Source: JBCCCJ01 sp039029315 (lineage in GTDB: Bacteria; Bacteroidota; Bacteroidia; J057). Taken from it: a stretch of 64,000 nucleotides of DNA. Shown in pieces: positions 27,525 through 36,896 of the stretch. Location of the stretch: assembly GCA_039029315.1 (NCBI GenBank), contig JBCCGK010000051.1, positions 11,960-75,959 of the forward strand, read 5' to 3'. The translations under genes and the position numbers were made by a program. Numbering within the stretch: position 1 is the stretch's first letter; every line of letters begins with the position of its first letter. The notes beneath the pieces were generated by a model. That model ran no database searches. It was not told the origin of the DNA and saw nothing but the letters and a program-made list of their open reading frames with translations.

Positions 27525-29900
27525 TTATTTTTTCCCTCTACTCGAAGCAATCAAGTCCTCCTGGTACAATCCCTGAATCAACTGGAAAGCGGCTTCATTC
27601 TGTGGAGTAGACAGAGCCAGGGAGATATTGGTTTTTTCACGGCTTGTGAGGTGGAAACTGAGAGAGGCTGGATTGTCGCTGGTCTCACGGGGATACTCGA
27701 TCGGAATTACCTCCACATATCCAGAATACCATTCATGGATGAATTCCAGCACATTGTCATTGGCGAGGTCCTTCGCTTCAGCCAGGGAGTAATAGCCCCC
27801 TCCCAGAGGTGCGGTGATGCGCTGAAAAGCTCTTCCGCTGGAGGTCTTTCGGATCGGATCGATTCGTCGATTGTCGCGAATCTGGAGAAAGATGATGCCT
27901 TCAGTATTCTCAGCAAACCATTCTTTAAATTCAAACAAGTATTTGACTGCGGTCTGTGTCCCATAGTTGTCTATCGCTCCAGCATCCATCACCATCATGG
28001 CTGGTTCACTTGGAAGTTCCACCACAGGCAATACGAATGGGAAGGTCGCATTCATACGCAGAGCAGTTGTAATCAGCAAACTATCCGGCTCTTGCTCCTC
28101 AAAGAATCTGCGAAATTCTACACCCCGGGTTCTGGTCAAGTATTGATCCGTGATCTTGTTCTGTTGTGTCAAATAAGAAATCGGATTGGCAGAGATATAC
28201 AATTGTTTCCCCTGATTGAGGATTGTTGGGGTATAAATAATCTGCGGAATCAATCCTTCTGCTTCGGGAAGTTGATAATCCCCCAGTCGTTTGTTTCTGA
28301 TTTCAGGCAAATTATTTCCTAACTGATCATCGAAGGAATAGCCCGTTTCTCTATAGTATTGATTGTCTCCCACAAAGACCTTCCTATTGGGCAAAAACAT
28401 ATCGCTCAATACCTTAAAGATGATCCGGTTGAGCAAATCCTTGGAGATATTTTCTCGATAACATTCTGATTCCAGGGAAGACAATTCTCCTTGAAGGCGT
28501 TGCAAATAGAGTTCCCGAAAATAGGTCTGTCCAAACATGCCTCCTGAAGCACCAGTCATCAGTCGAATTTCTTCAGACAGTTGCCCCTTTGTCAAGCTAT
28601 CCAATTGTTGCAGGACACTCAGGGTCCAATAGGCAGACCGAAGTCCTCCTCCAGAAGCAGATACGAATACAGCCTTGGGCTTGGCGTTATAGCCATGTTT
28701 TTCCTGATAGCGGGCCAACCAACTGTCGAGTGTATTCAAGGCCAGGAGACGGTCTTCCTCATATCCTTCCTGGCTATGTAAGGAAGCCAGATGATCTTCC
28801 GTATAAGGGGCCAGGGATGCCTGGTATTCCATCCCCAGCGCATGGCTGGGAGCGTGAAGCCATTCCAGATGATTGTAAGCTGTCAGAAAGGCCAAAATTG
28901 TGATCAGGGTAAGCATGCCTGATTTTCTGGACCAAAAGCTAATCGCTCCCAGGATCAAAATCCCCAAAGAAAAAATCAACAGAAAACTCGCCCCCGCCGG
29001 GATTTGGAACGCAGGATTGTCTTCCAGCAATCCCAAGGTTGCAATCAGGGTGAATGTCAGAATCTGCATCAACAACAACTTGCCGTGGTGCTGGCTTAGC
29101 GCTCGCACAATGGTCCGAAATTGACTGGACTCTGGTTCTTCTACCTGAACAAGCTGAAAAGGAAATAACAAATAGGAATGCGTCCGGTTATTCGTTCGCC
29201 AGACAGATCGGGCTTTTCCCAGGATGATTTTCTTCTTTTTGACAAATGGAAATCGAGCCAGACGCTTTTCTAACTTGCTCCCTATCCAGTTGAATAATCC
29301 TCTTTGCGTGAAAAAATAAGTGGCAGAAATCAGAAAGACGGTCCCAATTCCAAGGATCATCGCCAGTGTTTTTTGCCAGACAAGAACATTGATTCCTCCA
29401 TTTGTCTCTACATGAAATTGAAAGAACTGATAGAGATAGAAGATCAAAAAAGCCCCCGGAAGCAGAAAATTATTATAGGCAAAAATATAGAAAGGATGCT
29501 TGGTCAAGGCGATGAAAGGAAACCGATAACTCTCATTGATATAGAGCGTGATCATATATGCAAACAAAAATGCTCCCAAAGCTGACCCCACGATGAAGAC
29601 ACTCCAGAAGTTTTCCTCTCCCAGATACTCTGGCTCCATGAATAGGTAAATGCCCCCAAAGCCTTTTCCGACCACCCCGGTTATCAAGGCAATCAAAAAA
29701 CTCCAAAACAACAACAAAATCCTATGTCTTCTCAGTTGGCGAACCAACAATTGCATGGGCAAAGTGAGTTGGAGCTCTCTCCATATGTGTAAGCGTTTTT
29801 TCATGATATTCTCTCTCCACAAATTCCGAAGAATTGCGTTTCTTTTTGGATCTAAAACAGCCTCCCGAAACAATCGAAGCATAGCCATCAGGCCCCTCAT
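27525..29900 (-). CDS. membrane-anchored patatin-like phospholipase
   Basis: 791 residues. The N-terminal ~350 residues contain about seven hydrophobic segments, an unusual addition for a patatin. The catalytic half has the oxyanion loop SGGGLRSA (~residue 415), the nucleophile elbow TGASGG (Ser ~450) and the aspartate motif MDAGAIDNYG (~637), giving the Ser-Asp dyad of patatin lipid acyl hydrolases. It should hydrolyse acyl lipids at the inner membrane. An in-frame ATG at codon 33 (KKRLHIWREL) is an alternative start. No neighbour suggests the substrate; it could be housekeeping or a defence-type effector, and nothing here decides. Confidence 0.85.
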   Translation of the reverse strand: MRGLMAMLRLFREAVLDPKRNAILRNLWRENIMKKRLHIWRELQLTLPMQLLVRQLRRHRILLLFWSFLIALITGVVGKGFGGIYLFMEPEYLGEENFWSVFIVGSALGAFLFAYMITLYINESYRFPFIALTKHPFYIFAYNNFLLPGAFLIFYLYQFFQFHVETNGGINVLVWQKTLAMILGIGTVFLISATYFFTQRGLFNWIGSKLEKRLARFPFVKKKKIILGKARSVWRTNNRTHSYLLFPFQLVQVEEPESSQFRTIVRALSQHHGKLLLMQILTFTLIATLGLLEDNPAFQIPAGASFLLIFSLGILILGAISFWSRKSGMLTLITILAFLTAYNHLEWLHAPSHALGMEYQASLAPYTEDHLASLHSQEGYEEDRLLALNTLDSWLARYQEKHGYNAKPKAVFVSASGGGLRSAYWTLSVLQQLDSLTKGQLSEEIRLMTGASGGMFGQTYFRELYLQRLQGELSSLESECYRENISKDLLNRIIFKVLSDMFLPNRKVFVGDNQYYRETGYSFDDQLGNNLPEIRNKRLGDYQLPEAEGLIPQIIYTPTILNQGKQLYISANPISYLTQQNKITDQYLTRTRGVEFRRFFEEQEPDSLLITTALRMNATFPFVLPVVELPSEPAMMVMDAGAIDNYGTQTAVKYLFEFKEWFAENTEGIIFLQIRDNRRIDPIRKTSSGRAFQRITAPLGGGYYSLAEAKDLANDNVLEFIHEWYSGYVEVIPIEYPRETSDNPASLSFHLTSREKTNISLALSTPQNEAAFQLIQGLYQEDLIASSRGKK

Positions 29901-30110
29901 GAAAGATTCATGATCTTCTGAAGCCCCTTAGCATGTAAGACGTAGTGTAGGAAAAAGTGTCAATGCTTCACTGATCAAAGTTGTTGCAGAAAATTCCTCC
30001 ATCTCTCCTGTTCAGCCCTTCACAGAGACACGTCTGTTTTTCTTACGAAAAAAATTGCTTTGTGGTAGCTTTGAAGAGAGAAAATTTCACATTTTGTTTT
30101 ATTTCGGACA

Positions 30111-30146
30111 AAAATCAAGGGCAAGGCTGTAAAAACCTTGCCCTTG
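30111..30146 (-). terminator. Rho-independent terminator of the PorE-like gene
   Basis: A perfect 11-bp stem (CAAGGGCAAGG 30116-30126 / CCTTGCCCTTG 30136-30146), 9-nt loop, followed on the minus strand by A and five T residues. Confidence 0.9.
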
Positions 30147-30173
30147 AGAGAAATTTTTCAAGCAGTAGGAGAA

Positions 30174-32222
30174 TCAAAAATCAATGGAGAGGATTCTGAA
30201 TTCTGTCCGTCTATTGGCTTGTTCATCCTGGTCGGTGAGTTCGGGGGTAACAAGCGGATCAGACTCTCCATATCCAAACCATGTCAGACGAGCAGGATCT
30301 ATCCCATTTTCAGCTAGGTATTTGACCACTGCTTTGGCACGGTTCTCAGATAGATTCTTGTTATAAGGATCTTCTCCATTGGAATCGGTATGAGATCCCA
30401 TCTGGATGATGATATTGTTGTTGTCATTGAGGATTTTGAGCAATTTTCTCAACTCAGGCAAGGCATCTGCTCGCAAGTAATATTTGTCATAGTCATAATA
30501 AATATTCTGCAAGACGATTTCTTTCCCGATTTCGATTGGCTCCAATTCAATGTCGATATTTCGGACAATTTCAGTCATCGGCATGACCCCTATGGTCGAG
30601 ACTTCGACTTCGTTGGCCAGGTATTCGGGGGCATTGCCGAGTACCTTGTATTGTTTTTCTGCTGAGAGCGGAAATTCATATCTGGCACTCTGATCGGTAT
30701 TGAATGAATTAATCTCAACCAATGTGGTATCTCCATCTTCATTTGGCACCATCTCATAGAGAATCGCCGTAGCAAACTCAATGGGTTGCTTGGAAAGCTT
30801 GTCTCGAATCAATCCCTTGACAGCAATTTGATAATCTTCAGGTCCATATGGAATCTTTCTGGCCCAATAGATGTCATAACTCCCCATCCCACTCGGGCGG
30901 TTGGAGGTAAAATATGCTAGAGAATCATCATCCATCCATATTCCACCAACATCATTGTAGGTTGAGTTGACAGGAGACCCAACATTCACGGGTTCGCCAA
31001 AAGAGCCAATCTCGCCTGTTGAGTAGAATAAGTCATAGCCACCGAATCCCGGATGCCCTTCGGAGGCAAAGTAGAGCGTAGTACCTTCATTATTCAGGAA
31101 GGGGGTTGCTTCATTGAAAGGGGTATTGATAGTTGTTCCCAGATTTTGGGGTGGTGACCAACCAGCTCCGACTCTTCTGGAAAACCAGATATCAAACCCT
31201 CCTTCTCCACCTCCTCGGTCAGAGACGAATAATAAGGTTCGGCCATCTCGAGTGATGAAAGGCTGACGATCATCTGTTGGCACCTTTTTGGTTTTGCCTC
31301 TGGAATTGACGATGACTTCCTTCTCTCCGGCCAGACTTTCCAGGTAGATGGGTTTACTCCAGGCCTTTTTGATGGGATCGTATTTGGATTCGTAGATACT
31401 ACAGCCATTTTTGTTCTTTTTATAGTTACAAATGGCGAAATACATACTCAGTCCATTTCCGGTAAAGGAGGCAGGTCCATCATTGCCCTTGAAGTTGACT
31501 CGCTTCTTCGGGAAGGGAACGATATCCGTACCGAAGGTGCTATCATCTTCACGAACGACATAGTAAATGTCTGCATCTTTGGGTTCTCCCGTTACGCTGT
31601 TTCGTTTGTTCCGTTTTTTGGGAGTTGGCCGTTCAGACACAAAAGCAAGGAACTTGTCTTCTTGTCTTTGGTCAAGATAGGCTGGCAAGCGATCTCCAGC
31701 AGTTGAGTTAAAAGATACAGGCTTGATTCGATATGGAGGGAGAGCGGAAAGAGATGCTTCGGCAAGATCGCATCCTTTGATTTCCATTTGTGCCCTCTCA
31801 TAGTAGTCATCCTGAGTCTGGTGTCTCCGCATAAACTCTTGAAAAGATTCCCGGGCCTTCCGGTAATTATTCAGGAGTTTGTAGGTCAAGCCAATGCGCA
31901 GATAGACAGTATCATTGCGGTTGGGATCAATTTCGCTGGCTTTGCGGTAGTAGCGTAAAGCCTCGCGGTAATCTTTGAGGATGTAGTTAGTGCGGCCAAG
32001 CTGGTATGCAGCATCAAAGTTTGTATCATCTTGTCCCAAAACAGTCTGGTACAGATCCTTTGCGCCCACAATATTCCCGCTACGGAAATACTGATCAGCT
32101 TTGTTCATCAGCTTATCGTTCTTACTCTGCGCCTGAGACACAGCTGGACTCAGGGTCAAAACAAGTGCGAGACAAGCTGCAAGCCACTGGAAACAATATG
32201 GTTTCATAGGGGTGGATGTCAT
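30174..32222 (-). CDS. PorE-like OmpA-family protein (TPR, PD40 propeller, regulatory-like domain, OmpA_C)
   Basis: 682 residues from the ATG at 32222. An ATG at 32207 also gives a good signal peptide, while one at 32264 overlaps the promoter start site and is unlikely. Domain order: signal, TPR repeats (ADQYFRSGNIVGAKDLYQ...), WD40-like PD40 blades (FITRDGRTLLFVSDRGG), a carboxypeptidase-regulatory-like beta-sandwich (VKGLIRDKLSKQPIEFA), and a C-terminal OmpA peptidoglycan-binding domain (NLSENRAKAVVKYL). This order matches PorE of the type IX system. Many Bacteroidota carry several such proteins, so a T9SS role is inferred. Confidence 0.82.
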   Translation of the reverse strand: MTSTPMKPYCFQWLAACLALVLTLSPAVSQAQSKNDKLMNKADQYFRSGNIVGAKDLYQTVLGQDDTNFDAAYQLGRTNYILKDYREALRYYRKASEIDPNRNDTVYLRIGLTYKLLNNYRKARESFQEFMRRHQTQDDYYERAQMEIKGCDLAEASLSALPPYRIKPVSFNSTAGDRLPAYLDQRQEDKFLAFVSERPTPKKRNKRNSVTGEPKDADIYYVVREDDSTFGTDIVPFPKKRVNFKGNDGPASFTGNGLSMYFAICNYKKNKNGCSIYESKYDPIKKAWSKPIYLESLAGEKEVIVNSRGKTKKVPTDDRQPFITRDGRTLLFVSDRGGGEGGFDIWFSRRVGAGWSPPQNLGTTINTPFNEATPFLNNEGTTLYFASEGHPGFGGYDLFYSTGEIGSFGEPVNVGSPVNSTYNDVGGIWMDDDSLAYFTSNRPSGMGSYDIYWARKIPYGPEDYQIAVKGLIRDKLSKQPIEFATAILYEMVPNEDGDTTLVEINSFNTDQSARYEFPLSAEKQYKVLGNAPEYLANEVEVSTIGVMPMTEIVRNIDIELEPIEIGKEIVLQNIYYDYDKYYLRADALPELRKLLKILNDNNNIIIQMGSHTDSNGEDPYNKNLSENRAKAVVKYLAENGIDPARLTWFGYGESDPLVTPELTDQDEQANRRTEFRILSIDF

Positions 32223-32267
32223 AATTTCACAAAAACGAAATTTCTTAAGCAAGGGTATGTCCACTCA

Positions 32268-32298
32268 CAAACATAGAAAAAATCCCGTTCTTACTCAA
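32268..32298 (-). promoter_or_regulatory. promoter of the PorE-like gene
   Basis: On the minus strand: TTG (32296-32298), 20 nt, TATGTTTG (32268-32275). The -7 box and spacing are exact, giving a 5' leader of about 40-55 nt before the chosen ATG. Confidence 0.6.
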
Positions 32299-32302
32299 TC
32301 AT

Positions 32303-33031
32303 CTAGAACAAAATAATCCAAAGCAAGAAATCTCCGGCCAAAATGCATACTGCTGAAATCACAAAAGAAGAGATTGTTGCCTGCCCTACTCCTTGCGCTC
32401 CTCCAGAAGCATGGAGCCCCTTATAGCAACCAATAAGTGCGATTATCATCCCAAAAATCGTTCCTTTGATCAGGCCACCAATCATGTCTCCCCACTGGAA
32501 AAAATCTCTAACAGACTGAAAAAATACCTGTGGAGTAAGATCCAGAAAATATTCCGAAACCAGCAAAGCCCCCACAACTGAGACCAGAATACTAAAGAAA
32601 GTCAGGATTGGCATCATGAGTCCAAGTCCTAAGAATCGAGGCATGACAAGATACCTGACTGGATCGATCGGCATGGTCCTGAGGGCATCTATCTGCTCAG
32701 TGATCTTCATCGAGCCAATTTCTGCAGTCATGGAAGCGCCAATTCTCCCGCTGATTACCAAAGCTGTCAGGACAGGTCCCATTTCCATCATCACCACTCT
32801 GACAACCTGCCCCCCCATCACAGAGAGCGAGATCATGCCTCGAAACTGATAAGCAGCTTGCCAAGCTATGATCGCTCCGGCAAATAATCCAATCAGTAAT
32901 ACAAGTGGGATAGAATTGACGCCAACATGGTCCAGCTGGTAAATAACTCTTCGCCGGTCTCTGATGGCAAATCTTAGGCTCAAAAGGACCTGCCAGATGA
33001 GGTATCCAAACCGACCAAGTTGTTCAATCAA
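32303..33031 (-). CDS. MlaE-family ABC transporter permease
   Basis: 242 residues, about five to six membrane helices, matching MlaE/YrbE length. The conserved stretches FAGAIIAWQAAYQF, SGRIGASMTAEIGSMKITEQIDAL and CYKGLHASGGAQGVG are diagnostic. MlaE permeases move phospholipids between inner and outer membranes with an MlaF ATPase and an MlaD MCE protein. Neither partner gene is beside it in this window, so it may work with components encoded elsewhere. It is 18 nt from the secreted-protein gene upstream on the same strand. Confidence 0.92.
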   Translation of the reverse strand: MIEQLGRFGYLIWQVLLSLRFAIRDRRRVIYQLDHVGVNSIPLVLLIGLFAGAIIAWQAAYQFRGMISLSVMGGQVVRVVMMEMGPVLTALVISGRIGASMTAEIGSMKITEQIDALRTMPIDPVRYLVMPRFLGLGLMMPILTFFSILVSVVGALLVSEYFLDLTPQVFFQSVRDFFQWGDMIGGLIKGTIFGMIIALIGCYKGLHASGGAQGVGQATISSFVISAVCILAGDFLLWIILF

Positions 33032-33049
33032 TATTGTATGAGTTAGGAC

Positions 33050-34591
33050 CTATTCCCGAAGAGACATGGCTTCTTTCTGCCGAATCATCTGGCTCATCAT
33101 CCAAACATCCCTGATGGTCTGATGATCCATTTTTGACAAATATATATCATCATAAAATGAACCGCCAGAAGTGAAGCGAATGCGGATGTCTTTTTCCTGA
33201 GTCCGAGCAATGGTTTGAATGATCAAGTGGTCCTTTTCTCCATTCAATCGCAACCTCTCTATGACCCTTCCTTGCTCATACATTCGTTGGTTTCGCTTGT
33301 CCAATGCTGAGATGCGAGAGCTAAACAGCGAATCTTCTCCTACATAAACAATGATGCGGGTATGATATAGGCCTTCGTCTGAAGAATACTGCGAGGTCAG
33401 CCAGAATTGTCCCTGTTCATTGACTGTCGCAGAAAGAAATGATTCCTTTTGACGATTTTCCTCATCCAGGACATAGGTATATGGCAAAGGACCATTTCCG
33501 GGAGATCTACTCAGCATGAAGCGTTGAGAAATTACTCCTACCGCCCAGGGATCGAGCCGCCAATCATCGTTTGAGACAGAATCCATCAGCATTTCATTCA
33601 ACCTATTATTTGTTTCAGCGTCTTCTGTATCAGCCAACATCCACTTTCGATGGTGCTCGCGTTTTGCCTCCACACATTCTTCATCGAACATCAAAAAGTC
33701 AGATTCCTCATCCAGAACAAAATATCGGGGCCGTCTCTCGGTGGTAATCAGAAGGACCTTGTCTCGATCTACCCAGGTATTGGTTACCGTAATACTTAGT
33801 TCTTCTTCTTCTATCTCAAGGGTTTGATCATTTCCATTTGGAGAAGAACGAAATCGCAACTCTGACTGTCTTCTAATCAGGAATGTCTTCCCGACCAGAG
33901 CTTTGGCCAATAGTTCTTTGTCAGCAATTGCATCCCGAGATGCCTGATTTTCAAAAACAAATGAAATGGAAGGAGTTCCTATATAAAATACAATGGGTTC
34001 TCCTCTGAGATCAAACAGGAGATACTGTGCAGTTCGCTCCTGGAGAATTAAGGGCATATCTTCCAGTACCTCCACATCAATGGGGTCCAACCCAACAGGC
34101 AATAGCAACAATGAATCTCCTTCTACGGCATGAAAGTATCCTTCAAAAGCAACATTGGGTTGGAAAAAATGCACCTTTCCTGATGCGCGTTTTGCCACAT
34201 AGATATTCCCATCGACTCCGACAGCTTCTCGCTGAAATTCTTCCACCTTGCCTTGGCGAAGTTCTTGTCGAGTTGCTGGTCGCAAATAGTCAAAAAAGAT
34301 CAATTGTGAATTGGAATAATCATATACTCCTTGTCTGATCGTCTGAATATACTCTTGGCTGAGAAAAAAATTTGCTCCGTGATGAAGGTCATCCCAATGT
34401 GTTCTGACCTTTCTTTGCAGAAGGGAGTAATCTCGTTCACATTCATCCAGGTTCTGCCCAATACTTGAAGAGGCCGAACAGCATAAGACACTCGTTATCA
34501 ATAAAGTAAAAGTATAGGTAAAGAATGAACGAGGGCATCTGTTGAAGACCAGCTCTGCTTGATGCATGATATCAATACTTTTCAGGCGCAT
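33050..34591 (-). CDS. secreted protein of unknown function
   Basis: 513 residues; I do not recognise the family. A signal-like hydrophobic stretch (TYTFTLLITSVLCC) ends near SSSIGQ; the start could be 34591 or the ATG at 34567. The mature protein is rich in beta-strand pattern, with many charged residues and only three cysteines beyond the leader. The C-terminal ~150 residues have short alternating strands like a small beta-domain. It lies 18 nt ahead of the MlaE permease gene, suggesting co-transcription and perhaps an envelope role. Confidence 0.75.
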   Translation of the reverse strand: MRLKSIDIMHQAELVFNRCPRSFFTYTFTLLITSVLCCSASSSIGQNLDECERDYSLLQRKVRTHWDDLHHGANFFLSQEYIQTIRQGVYDYSNSQLIFFDYLRPATRQELRQGKVEEFQREAVGVDGNIYVAKRASGKVHFFQPNVAFEGYFHAVEGDSLLLLPVGLDPIDVEVLEDMPLILQERTAQYLLFDLRGEPIVFYIGTPSISFVFENQASRDAIADKELLAKALVGKTFLIRRQSELRFRSSPNGNDQTLEIEEEELSITVTNTWVDRDKVLLITTERRPRYFVLDEESDFLMFDEECVEAKREHHRKWMLADTEDAETNNRLNEMLMDSVSNDDWRLDPWAVGVISQRFMLSRSPGNGPLPYTYVLDEENRQKESFLSATVNEQGQFWLTSQYSSDEGLYHTRIIVYVGEDSLFSSRISALDKRNQRMYEQGRVIERLRLNGEKDHLIIQTIARTQEKDIRIRFTSGGSFYDDIYLSKMDHQTIRDVWMMSQMIRQKEAMSLRE

Positions 34592-34664
34592 AGTGTTTTC
34601 CCAAACAAGCGAATTACAAGAAGAATTTAAAACTAAAATATTTGACTTTCGAACAATTCCGCAA

Positions 34665-36443
34665 TTAACCTGCCAATTTTTTCTGGATGAAGTCTTGCGC
34701 GTAATTATCCAGCAGATCGAACGGCATAGGTCCCAATTCCAGAATCCAGTCGTGGAAGTCTTTGAGGGAGAGTTCGTTTTCCATTCCTTCCATAATATCA
34801 GAACGAATTTCCTGGAATTTCATTTCGCCCAGGAGAAAAGAACATGCAAATCCGGGAAGAGCCAAACATTTATCCACTTCCATCTCAGCAACATCCTTTG
34901 GTACATATACCTGGGCTACCAAATAGTCAATTGCCTCTTGTCTGGTCCATTGAAGGGTATTCAACTGTACATCGACCAAAGCAAGAGCGGCATGTCTCAA
35001 TCTGAGTTGAAGATATCCGGCATACACTTGAGGTCGATCCTCAAGCATCCGCAAATCTGTAACGGGGAGGGAAGCGGCATACAATGCCCAACCATTTTCC
35101 CAGGAGGGAATACGAATTCGATGACGGATATCTGTCGGGGACAAATAATTTGAGGCAAGATACTTTCCGGGGATTCCATAGGTGTAAGCCAAGGGAATCA
35201 TATTCCCTTCTGTATATCCATGATTTGTCTCCAAATTCAGGAACAAACTCGACTTTTCGGCTGAAAGAGTACTTGCAGGTTGAAAGCGAACCATCCATCC
35301 TGCTTCGGTCAGAAGAGAAGGCATAGAAGAAATAACAGGCCCATACGCTGGGACGATAGAGAAAATCCCTTTTGTTTTTCGTCGCATCTCACGAGTCGTC
35401 TGCTTGAATACTTGTTTTCGGGCATCTATTTGATCTGCTGTCAGACTATCCACCTGAGATGGAGTCCTCAGGTCTAGTTCCTCTGACAACTGATCAAGAA
35501 TCTGCCTGAGCGCCTTCACCTCTCTTTGTGCAAAGGTTCGAATCAATGCTGGATCGGCCTCTTGCCCAACATAATATTCCAGACAATATTGATAGTAACT
35601 CTTTCCATCTGGCAAACTTGCCGCTCCGCCTTCGACTTTTGCCTGTGCTTTCAAGTCAATAAGATGTGCGGCCAATTGTCGATAGACAGGGTATAGATGA
35701 TTGTCCAACATCCCTGCCATCTGGATCAATAGGTCTGTGGCTGTATACTCATTGATTTCGGTCGAGGGGAGTTCTGTCAGGATTCGTGCAAAAGCAAAAT
35801 ACAAGGGATGTTGGGTGGCTTCTACAGCCACATAGTTCTCCAGTTGGCGTATGCTTCTGTCCAAAATGGGAATGGGAGGAAGCAAGCCTTTATCTGCTTG
35901 TTGAGTGGTCCATTGGGTGATCTGAAGAAGTTGTTGTGCGTATCCTGGTACTCGATTGACAAATTCCAAAGCGGCATCTCCTGTTCGGATAGGATGTCGC
36001 AATTCTATTTCCAAGGGAAAAGCGATTTGATTTCCAGAAAAGGGATTGAGGGGAAAAGAGTGATAGAGAAATGGTTTACCTCTCAATTGCAAGTCCATAT
36101 ACCAACTCATGGTCTCCAATTTGGCCTTGATGAGTGGATTTTTTTCCTGGGCACTCAGTGTCTGGAATTCTCTGAGTTGTTCTTGATAGTGTTGCTCCCT
36201 GCTGGCTAGGCGCTTATTGATTACCTGGGGTTCGCGAATGCTGTACGCATCCATCCCAGTCAATGGCACTGGCAAATATTGCCCCCACCAGATCAGATCA
36301 TCATGAGAAAAAAAATCATTCAGTTGGTTCAATTCGGCCTCCGGATCCGCCGGGCGTCCCCACATCCAGTATCCGATTCCGCAGAATATGAGGAACAGCA
36401 AGCCTAGTAGCCAGTAGCGCTTATGTGTAGAAGTGGAAGCCAT
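34665..36443 (-). CDS. DUF885-family protein lacking the catalytic metal ligands (probable pseudoenzyme)
   Basis: 592 residues with one N-terminal membrane helix (LLGLLFLIFCGIGYWMWG). The body follows DUF885, a family of zinc-peptidase-like proteins. The family's HEAxPGHxxQ motif is here TYGIPGKYLA, the EGWALY glutamate is asparagine (NGWALY), and the DTGLH segment is DVQLN. Every expected metal ligand is therefore replaced while flanking residues are kept. The reading frame is intact and long, so this is a conserved-looking protein, not a decayed gene. A binding or scaffolding role in the periplasm is my inference. Confidence 0.72.
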   Translation of the reverse strand: MASTSTHKRYWLLGLLFLIFCGIGYWMWGRPADPEAELNQLNDFFSHDDLIWWGQYLPVPLTGMDAYSIREPQVINKRLASREQHYQEQLREFQTLSAQEKNPLIKAKLETMSWYMDLQLRGKPFLYHSFPLNPFSGNQIAFPLEIELRHPIRTGDAALEFVNRVPGYAQQLLQITQWTTQQADKGLLPPIPILDRSIRQLENYVAVEATQHPLYFAFARILTELPSTEINEYTATDLLIQMAGMLDNHLYPVYRQLAAHLIDLKAQAKVEGGAASLPDGKSYYQYCLEYYVGQEADPALIRTFAQREVKALRQILDQLSEELDLRTPSQVDSLTADQIDARKQVFKQTTREMRRKTKGIFSIVPAYGPVISSMPSLLTEAGWMVRFQPASTLSAEKSSLFLNLETNHGYTEGNMIPLAYTYGIPGKYLASNYLSPTDIRHRIRIPSWENGWALYAASLPVTDLRMLEDRPQVYAGYLQLRLRHAALALVDVQLNTLQWTRQEAIDYLVAQVYVPKDVAEMEVDKCLALPGFACSFLLGEMKFQEIRSDIMEGMENELSLKDFHDWILELGPMPFDLLDNYAQDFIQKKLAG

Positions 36444-36508
36444 CGTTGATCTTGAGATTGTTTTTGTTGTGAAAGGTCACTCTTATTTCTTCTTCTGAAT
36501 GATTGGTT

Positions 36509-36841
36509 TCAGCTCCACTCCTCCTCTTCCTTGAGTCGTTTCCAGGCACGTTCCAGTTCGGAGAGAGCATGTGTATCTGACTTGTCTTTAGCCACTTGCA
36601 TGCCACTTTCATAGGTTGAGAAAGCTTCTTCGATCTGGTCGAGATGTTCCTGAATTTTTCCCAAATGATAATACAGGCCTACATAAGACGGATCATGCTG
36701 GCGCAATCTCTCAAAATATTCTATTGCCTTATTCCAATTGGATGCTTGCATGTATTCATATGCAACAGAGTATAAGGTAAAGGAATCTAGTGGAAATTTT
36801 TCCAAAAAAATGAGGAGTTGTTGGAGTCGGTCTACATTCAT
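36509..36841 (-). CDS. small TPR protein
   Basis: 110 residues containing about two to three tetratricopeptide repeats: FTLYSVAYEYMQASNWNKAI, then VGLYYHLGKIQEHLDQIEEA, followed by a charged helix. There is no signal peptide, so it is probably a cytoplasmic protein-interaction module. It lies 65 nt upstream of the DUF885-like gene on the same strand and is divergent from etfB. Confidence 0.8.
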   Translation of the reverse strand: MNVDRLQQLLIFLEKFPLDSFTLYSVAYEYMQASNWNKAIEYFERLRQHDPSYVGLYYHLGKIQEHLDQIEEAFSTYESGMQVAKDKSDTHALSELERAWKRLKEEEEWS

Positions 36842-36896
36842 GGTTTTTTTAATGGCCGTTACTTCTTAATTTCGCGAAAAAAATAATCTTTTTGTA

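Noticed and set aside
27525..29900. CapV-like CBASS effector
   Set aside because: No nucleotidyltransferase (CD-NTase) gene lies nearby and the large membrane domain is atypical, so a defence role is not supported.
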